Shown here: piece by piece, positions 58,771 through 64,000 of the stretch | Layout: every line of letters starts with the position of its first letter | Position numbering within the stretch: the first letter of the stretch is position 1 | Origin: Alistipes putredinis | GTDB lineage: Bacteria > Bacteroidota > Bacteroidia > Bacteroidales > Rikenellaceae | Length of the DNA stretch: 64,000 nt | Direction: 5' to 3' | NCBI GenBank assembly: GCA_022009915.1 | Contig: CP091730.1 | Span: forward strand, 1,302,001-1,366,000 | The notes under the pieces: model-generated | What the model saw: only the letters and a program-made list of their open reading frames with translations | Database searches by the model: none | What the model was told of the DNA's origin: nothing | Program-made: the position numbers and the translations under genes

Positions 58771-61700
58771 TTATTTCGTGTTGCTCAGACTTGCCGTTTT
58801 GGTGCCGTCGGCTGCAACGCCGTAAACCAGCGCATTCGGATAGTATACCGGCGAAACGGATTGCAGTGCGCGGTTGGTGTTGTTGGAGTTGCTGTACACG
58901 TAATCGTCGCCTGTGCTGTTCGCGATGTATATCGACGGATATTCTGCGAACGTGAACGAGAGGTCGTTGGTGTGAATGCAAATTGTTCGTCCGGTTTCCG
59001 GATCTACGAGCTCCCATGCTACGACTCCCGACCAGCCGCTCATGGTGTAGCGGCCTCCGTCGCCGTATGTGTGCGTACCGGCGGTCACGGCGGTAGGATT
59101 GCGGAACATGTCCACATTCTTGTCGTTGATATAGAGCGGATTCAGACCTTCGGCTTCGGATACTTGGAGCAGTAGGCGTACATCTCGTTCAATTCAGCCT
59201 GCGTTGTGGTGACGTAGTTCTGACCGTAGTGGTTCACTTTCATCTTGTTGTTTACACCCGGAAGTCCCCACGCTTTGCAGAAATCGGACAGGTCCTCTTT
59301 TGCTGCGTCGCTCACTCGCTTGATGTATTCGAGCATGCTCTTCTTGTTGTTATCGTCGGTTCTGGTCCAGTTTCCGGCCAGACGGCAGAGTTCATAGAAG
59401 TCCGGATAGAAGTCGGTGTTGCCCACCACGTGGTGGTAGTACAGATAGAGCTGCCAGAAAGGCATCAGCTGTGTGGTCGGGTCTACGCCTCCTTCCACGC
59501 CGCCGGCGCTCGGAGTGTTTACCGACTCGCAGTGCGTTATGGGGCGCTGCTTGCCGTCGATATCGGTCACCAAGCGGGTTACGATGTCGCGCATACCTCT
59601 GTTGAAGTGGTCGTTGAACCACATTGTGGTATTGCCCAGACCGAAGAATTTGTCCTGAACCACAGCGCAGTTGAGGTTGTTTGTAACCTCGCTCAGACCT
59701 CTCCATTCGAAGTTTATGGTCTGCGTACTGTGTCCGAGCTCGTGTGCGAGTCCCCATACGGAACCGACCATGCCGTTGTTGTACTTCGTGGCCGTCTTGT
59801 TCCACATGCGCGAGGGGTTGAGCAGGTCCATAGCCATGTTTCCTACGCCGTAGCCGGTTACGTACCAGCCCGAGTATCCGTATCCTCCGCCGTAGTCGCC
59901 GTAGAACGGGCCTTTGTTCCTCCATTCGCGTTGCAGACCGAGCGCCTGATACTTTTTAAGTCCCTGCAACTCCTCCTCGATTTTGAACACCGTGTCGAAT
60001 ATCATCAGCATATCCTTGACGCGCGACAGGTTTTTGTACGAGTTGAGCAGCGTAGCGGATTTGTACGCCTCCTTTGGGGAAGCAGAGCAGACAGCCGTCG
60101 GTCAGCATGTCGAAGTTACGCTGCTCGGCGGCGGAGGCCTGCTCGAATATCTCCTTGAAATCGTCGAGACTGTGCTTGGTGATGTCGAAGTATCCGTTCA
60201 CCGATGCCGTCGGGAAGTTTATGGTTACCGGTTGCAGCGAGGCGTAGTCGTCCGTATGATAGAGTATGTATATCATGCCGGCGTGGTTCACCTTAATCTT
60301 GTTGCGGCCTTCGGTCAGCGTATAGTCGGCCGGCGAAGTGGCCAGCGAGCCGTAATTTCCGTGGTTCACCCAGTCTATCACGCGCATCTGCACTTTCTGT
60401 CCGTGAGTGTCGCCAACGAGAATGATATGCTCCACTCCCGCCGTGGGGAAGTACATGCCGGTAACGTTGTCCAGCAGCGTTCCCATAGGCTTGGTAAGGT
60501 GGATGTCGGCATCTCTGTCGGGATGCGGGTAGGGTTTCGCCACGCATACGCGGAACTCGCTGTACAGACCCATGTATATCTGCTCGGCTATGTTTTTGTA
60601 GAAGTCGCTTTTTATATTGTCGATGTCTTGCAGCGTGATACCCTCTTTGAGAACGGAGCACGACGAGTCGGTAAATACCGAGAGCGGGTCGAACTTGTCA
60701 GGATTGTAGGCGAAGAACCGAATCTCGGCAGCGCAAGCCGGAATCGCATTCGGGTACGAAGAGGCGCTCTTGCTCGAAATAACCTTTTATGCGTATTTTG
60801 GCGACATCCGTGAGGGCGGGTTCGAACTTGATTCTGGATGTACCGTTGTTGCTCATGCCGCAGTCGGCCGTCGTAACGAGGGTTTCGGCACCTTTGCGGT
60901 CGGTGGCGTAAATCTCTATTTTGCCGAGCTGTCCCCATTGCACGCGGTTCGTATGCGTAATGGCGATATAATCTATCGTGTTGGATGCCTCTGAATCGAA
61001 TTCGGCCACGACCTCAGGATTAGCTTCCCTCAGGGCTCGACGATGTTGCCCAGAAGGTGTTGAAGTCGCCGTCATACAACTTGTCGGCATTGTTGGTGGT
61101 CGAGCGGAAAGACGATACGCTTGCCTTAACTATCGGAACGAGTATGTCGTCCGGCTGCTCGTCGTCGGTCGGAGTGGGGTACTCTTTGAGTGCAATCTGG
61201 GTTATAGTGAAAGTAGCGGAACTGCTGTTCGATTTCACGGTCACGACGGCTGAACGGTCCAGCTTGTAGGGGTTGGCTTCGACCGCGAATCTTGCTATCG
61301 AGTCCTGCTGCTCGTCCTCGTTCTCGACCAGCGTCAGCCAGCGCTTGCCCTCCTCGATTTGAATCGTGTAATCCTCCACGGAGATTATCTTCACGCTTAC
61401 GGTGTCTTGGAGGAAGCTGACCTTGTAGGCGTCGTGCTCGATGGCAAGCGGGGTGTATCCCTTCTGGGTTACGGATACGACGGTGGAGGTTCTGAGGCTC
61501 TTGAACTCGATTTCGGCCGAACGCGGCTCCTCGCTCGGGTTCTTCTGCACGGAGAACGCGACCATAGTCTGTCCGTTTTCGGCTACCGACTTGCTGTCGA
61601 ACGCAATCCACTCGGAGGCGGTTGCCGCCTCGAATTCTCCGTCGGCCACTACCGGAATGACTAATGCGCCTCCCGTGTATTCGAGCGAATACTCCTGCTT

Positions 61701-62118
61701 CTCGGGGATGATTTTTGTATGCGTCGTCGATGACCGCGCCCATTTGGACTACGGTAAGAGTACCGGAGATTTCGCCGAGGGTGAGCGTAATGTTGCATTT
61801 GCGCTCCAACGTGTCGGCATTCTCCTGCACGCTGACTTTAAGCTCTTTTTCGCCGAGCGAGTTTTTGGCCGTCTTGATGCTGCACCATCCCTGCTCGTCC
61901 GTTTCGGCTATCCACGAGTTGTCGGAAGCCGATACGGCGACGATACGGTCTGTCGCGGCCGTGCTCATGAAGTATACGGTGTCCTGCTCCAATGTCAGAT
62001 ACTCCTTCACCGGCGGCTCCGGCTCGGAATCTGTATTGTCCTTTTTACAAGAACACAGTATGCCTGCGGCGAGGGCGAGGCATAACAATGCTTTGAGATG
62101 AAAGTTGAATTGTTTCAT
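58771..62118 (-). CDS. BACON-discoidin-M60 metallopeptidase lipoprotein, frame broken five times
   Basis: About 1,115 residues. Lipoprotein signal MKQFNFHLKALLCLALAAGI with Cys near 22. Three BACON-like Ig repeats (about 38-130, 138-225, 228-320; landmark TLEQDTVYFMSTAATDRI) and an F5/8 type C (discoidin) glycan-binding domain (about 340-480; NADKLYDGDFNTFWATSSSP). Then an M60/enhancin-like peptidase whose zinc motif HELGH lies near residue 792, with the third ligand Glu in WRGLSEV. M60 enzymes cleave mucin-type glycoproteins. Breaks near 61711, 61028, 60761, 60073 and 59155. All domains recover on repair. Surface mucin-foraging protein by family and signal. Confidence 0.88.
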
Positions 62119-62220
62119 AGAATGATTTGATAAAATGTATTGTGTGTAATTTATAGGTTGCAGTAGTTGTGTGTGAATAGATTTTTCCTGCAAAAATAGT
62201 GGAAATAATCGTTAAATATA

Positions 62221-62250
62221 AAAACGGAGACTTGGAAAAGTCTCCGTTTT
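62221..62250. terminator. Terminator of the feoB operon
   Basis: 11-bp perfect arms (62221-62231/62240-62250) with an 8-base loop, 5 bases after the small Cys-rich gene. Confidence 0.78.
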
Positions 62251-62255
62251 TGTTC

Positions 62256-62385
62256 CTAACGACGGCTGCCGTTGCATTTGCCGCAACCGCAACACGGTTT
62301 CCTGCGTCTGCGCACTATTGCGCGAATAGTCCATAGCACGGCTAAGACTACGATTACAACTACTGCGATGTCCCTGCCAATTCAT
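62256..62385 (-). CDS. FeoB-associated Cys-rich membrane protein, frame broken once
   Basis: A 42-residue protein after removing one T near 62380: MNGRDIAVVVIVVLAVLWTI as a single membrane helix, then a basic stretch and a C-terminal CCGCGKC cluster. Small Cys-rich proteins of this kind accompany feoB in Bacteroidota and are thought to help ferrous-iron uptake. Its ATG overlaps the feoB stop (ATGA), so it is translated with feoB. Confidence 0.8.
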
Positions 62386-64000
62386 ATTATCAAATTACCT
62401 ATATTATATACGATGACTGCTGCGACCCATGCAAGCAGCGTGTTGTACAGCGCCGAGAACAAGGCCCAGCGCCACGAACCCGTTTCGCGGGCGATGGCCG
62501 CCAGAGAAGCTATGCAGGGGAAATACAGCAAGATGAATACCATGAACGAGAGTGCCGAAAGCGGAGTCCACTCCACAGCGCCCGTCTGCGGGTCGGGCTG
62601 CACGAGCTTTTGCGCCGAGGTTCGATTCCGGTTCGGCGGAACCTTCCGAGTAAAGCACTCCGAGCGTGCTTACGGTGATTTCCTTGGCTCCTACGCCTGC
62701 AAGTATCGCGATGCTGCCTTTCCAGCCGATGCCCGTGGGGCTCATCACCGGTTCGCACAGTTTGCCTATCCTGCCCAGATAGGACTGCTCCTGTTGTATC
62801 TCCGGCGATACGTCCTCCCCCTGTCGCGGATAGTACGTCAAGGCCCAGACGATTATGGATGCCACGAGTATGATGCCGCCCATCTTTTTGAGATACTCCT
62901 CGCCCTTCTCCCACATGTGCCTGAGCGTGGTCTTCATTGTCGGCATGCGGTAAGGCGGCAGCTCCATTACGAATGGCGTTTCATCCTTGCCGAAAACCCC
63001 CTTGCGCAGAATCAGTGCCGTGAGTGCCGCTACTGCGATGCCTAATGCGTACAGGCCGAAAAGCACCGCTCCCGCATGCGCAGGGAAAAACACTCCGGCC
63101 ATCAGTATGTATACCGGCAGCCTTGCGCTGCACGACATGAACGGGCTGATGAGTACCGTGATTATGCGGCTGCTGCGGCTTTCGATCGTGCGCGTGGCCA
63201 TGATGGCCGGCACGTTGCAACCGAAACCCATGATAAGAGGAATGAACGATTTGCCGTGCAGGCCTATGCAGTGCATTATCTTGTCCATTATGAATGCGGC
63301 TCTGGCCATGTATCCCGAATCCTCCATGAATGATATGCACAGGAAAAGTATCAGGATATTGGGCAGGAACACTATCACGCCGCCCACGCCGCCTATGATG
63401 CCGTCCACGATAAGGTCTTTGAGGGCACCGTCGGGCATCGTGTTGCCGATGAGCGAGCCCAAGGCCTCCACTCCCGCCTCTATCCAGCCCATCGGATAGT
63501 CTCCTAACTTGAATGTGACTTCGAACATGAGCCACATCAGCAGCAGAAAAATCGGGAATCCCCACAGCTTGTGGGTGACCATTGCATCTATGGCCGAGGT
63601 TATGCTGCGCTGCTCCACTGCGCTGGGGGTGAATGTCTCTTTGAGCGCACCGGAGATGAATCCGTACTTCTCGTCGGTGATGAGCGTCTCCACGTCGTCG
63701 CCCATGCGGCTTTTTATTTTGGATACCATGGAGTCGCGCAGCGCCATCCATTTCTCGAAATCGGAGCATCCTTCCAGCATCTTTTCTATCTCCTTGTCGC
63801 CTTCTAACAGTTTGATTGCCAAATAACGGAAAGAGAATTGCTTGGGCAGCGATTCGGGCGCGTTTTTCATAGCGGCGGAAAGCGCCTGTATGCCTTCTTC
63901 GATTGCCGGCGAGTGGTTGATGTGTATGTGGCGCACGGTCTTGTTGCGGCCTTCGTACACTTCTATCACCGTGTCCAAAAGCGCGTCCAGTCCTTTCCCA
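62382..64000 (-). CDS. feoB: Ferrous iron transporter FeoB, C-terminal part; 5' end outside window
   Basis: About 539 residues from the window edge to the C-terminus. The frame is open at 64000, and the N-terminal GTPase domain lies outside. Visible are the end of the cytosolic region (DEKYGFISGALKET) and two Gate domains with metal-path cysteines in FGCNVPAIMATRTIE and SPFMSCSARLPVYI, plus the typical AGVGAKEITVSTLGVLYS. AAAA near 62617-62620 has one base extra. Repair reads LGAKLVQPDPQTGAVEW and leads to the end YNIGNLII. It imports Fe2+ across the inner membrane. Confidence 0.95.

Noticed and set aside
1..64000. CRISPR arrays, prophage, conjugative genes or a defence island
   Set aside because: No regularly spaced repeats, phage structural genes, integrases or transfer genes were seen. 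The type ISP fragment at the left edge is the only defence-related gene.

Overview
The window reads as a chromosomal segment of a gut-type Bacteroidota, most likely near Alistipes/Rikenellaceae (the genus is inference). Supporting signs are repeated -7 boxes of the form TAnnTTTG, a trp operon in the order BEGDCFA, a dimeric eukaryote-like glycyl-tRNA synthetase, paired OmpH/Skp genes behind bamA, an HU-CCDC81/SPOR protein, DUF4924 and DUF3109 proteins, and BACON-domain surface lipoproteins. No rRNA, CRISPR array, insertion sequence or prophage was seen. One tRNA (Cys) is present.

Layout. 1-926: C-terminal piece of a type ISP restriction-modification enzyme. 1296-4964: a minus-strand redox cluster (flavin reductase, aldo/keto reductase, two exported flavodoxins) facing an AraC-type regulator, with copies of a 32-bp inverted repeat near both ends. 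5370-11208: tRNA-Cys, glyS, pfkA-DUF4924, ruvB, purM. 11224-17842: a complete trp operon behind a leader peptide with tandem Trp codons and an attenuator. 17867-21196: serC-serA-DUF1015. 21482-24285: yicC-gmk-nadD-DUF3109. 24456-25718: an MFS sugar transporter. 26002-30389: uppS-bamA-ompH-ompH envelope operon. 30504-36813: nadK facing pdxJ, then an SGNH hydrolase, CCA-adding enzyme, pyrD and cinA. 36893-36990: a candidate small RNA. 37071-40532: a hemerythrin-type protein with a degenerate LuxR regulator, a CDF metal exporter, a second SGNH hydrolase and a small monooxygenase-like lipoprotein. 40617-44640: pheT-guaA. 44761-50946: superoxide dismutase, uvrB, a GtrA-like protein, the SPOR protein, lgt, and an exported C45-type amide hydrolase. 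51104-55651: manA, a third flavodoxin, an alpha/beta hydrolase and an AspT/YidE-type transporter. 55726-62118: galM with an SSS symporter, then a large BACON/discoidin/M60 peptidase lipoprotein that fits mucin foraging. 62256-64000: feoB (5' end outside) with its small Cys-rich partner.

A dominant property of the sequence is that roughly 40 conserved genes, many of them essential (glyS, pheT, guaA, gmk, bamA, uppS, nadK, lgt), are interrupted by one-base frame breaks. These sit almost always in short homopolymers: A or T runs of 4-7, or CC/GG pairs. Restoring the run length gives a full-length conserved protein each time. I read this as uncorrected sequencing or assembly error and annotate each gene over its restored extent, giving the break positions. 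Genes without long runs (ruvB, trpB, trpD, trpC, trpF, trpA, serC, yicC, pyrD) are intact.
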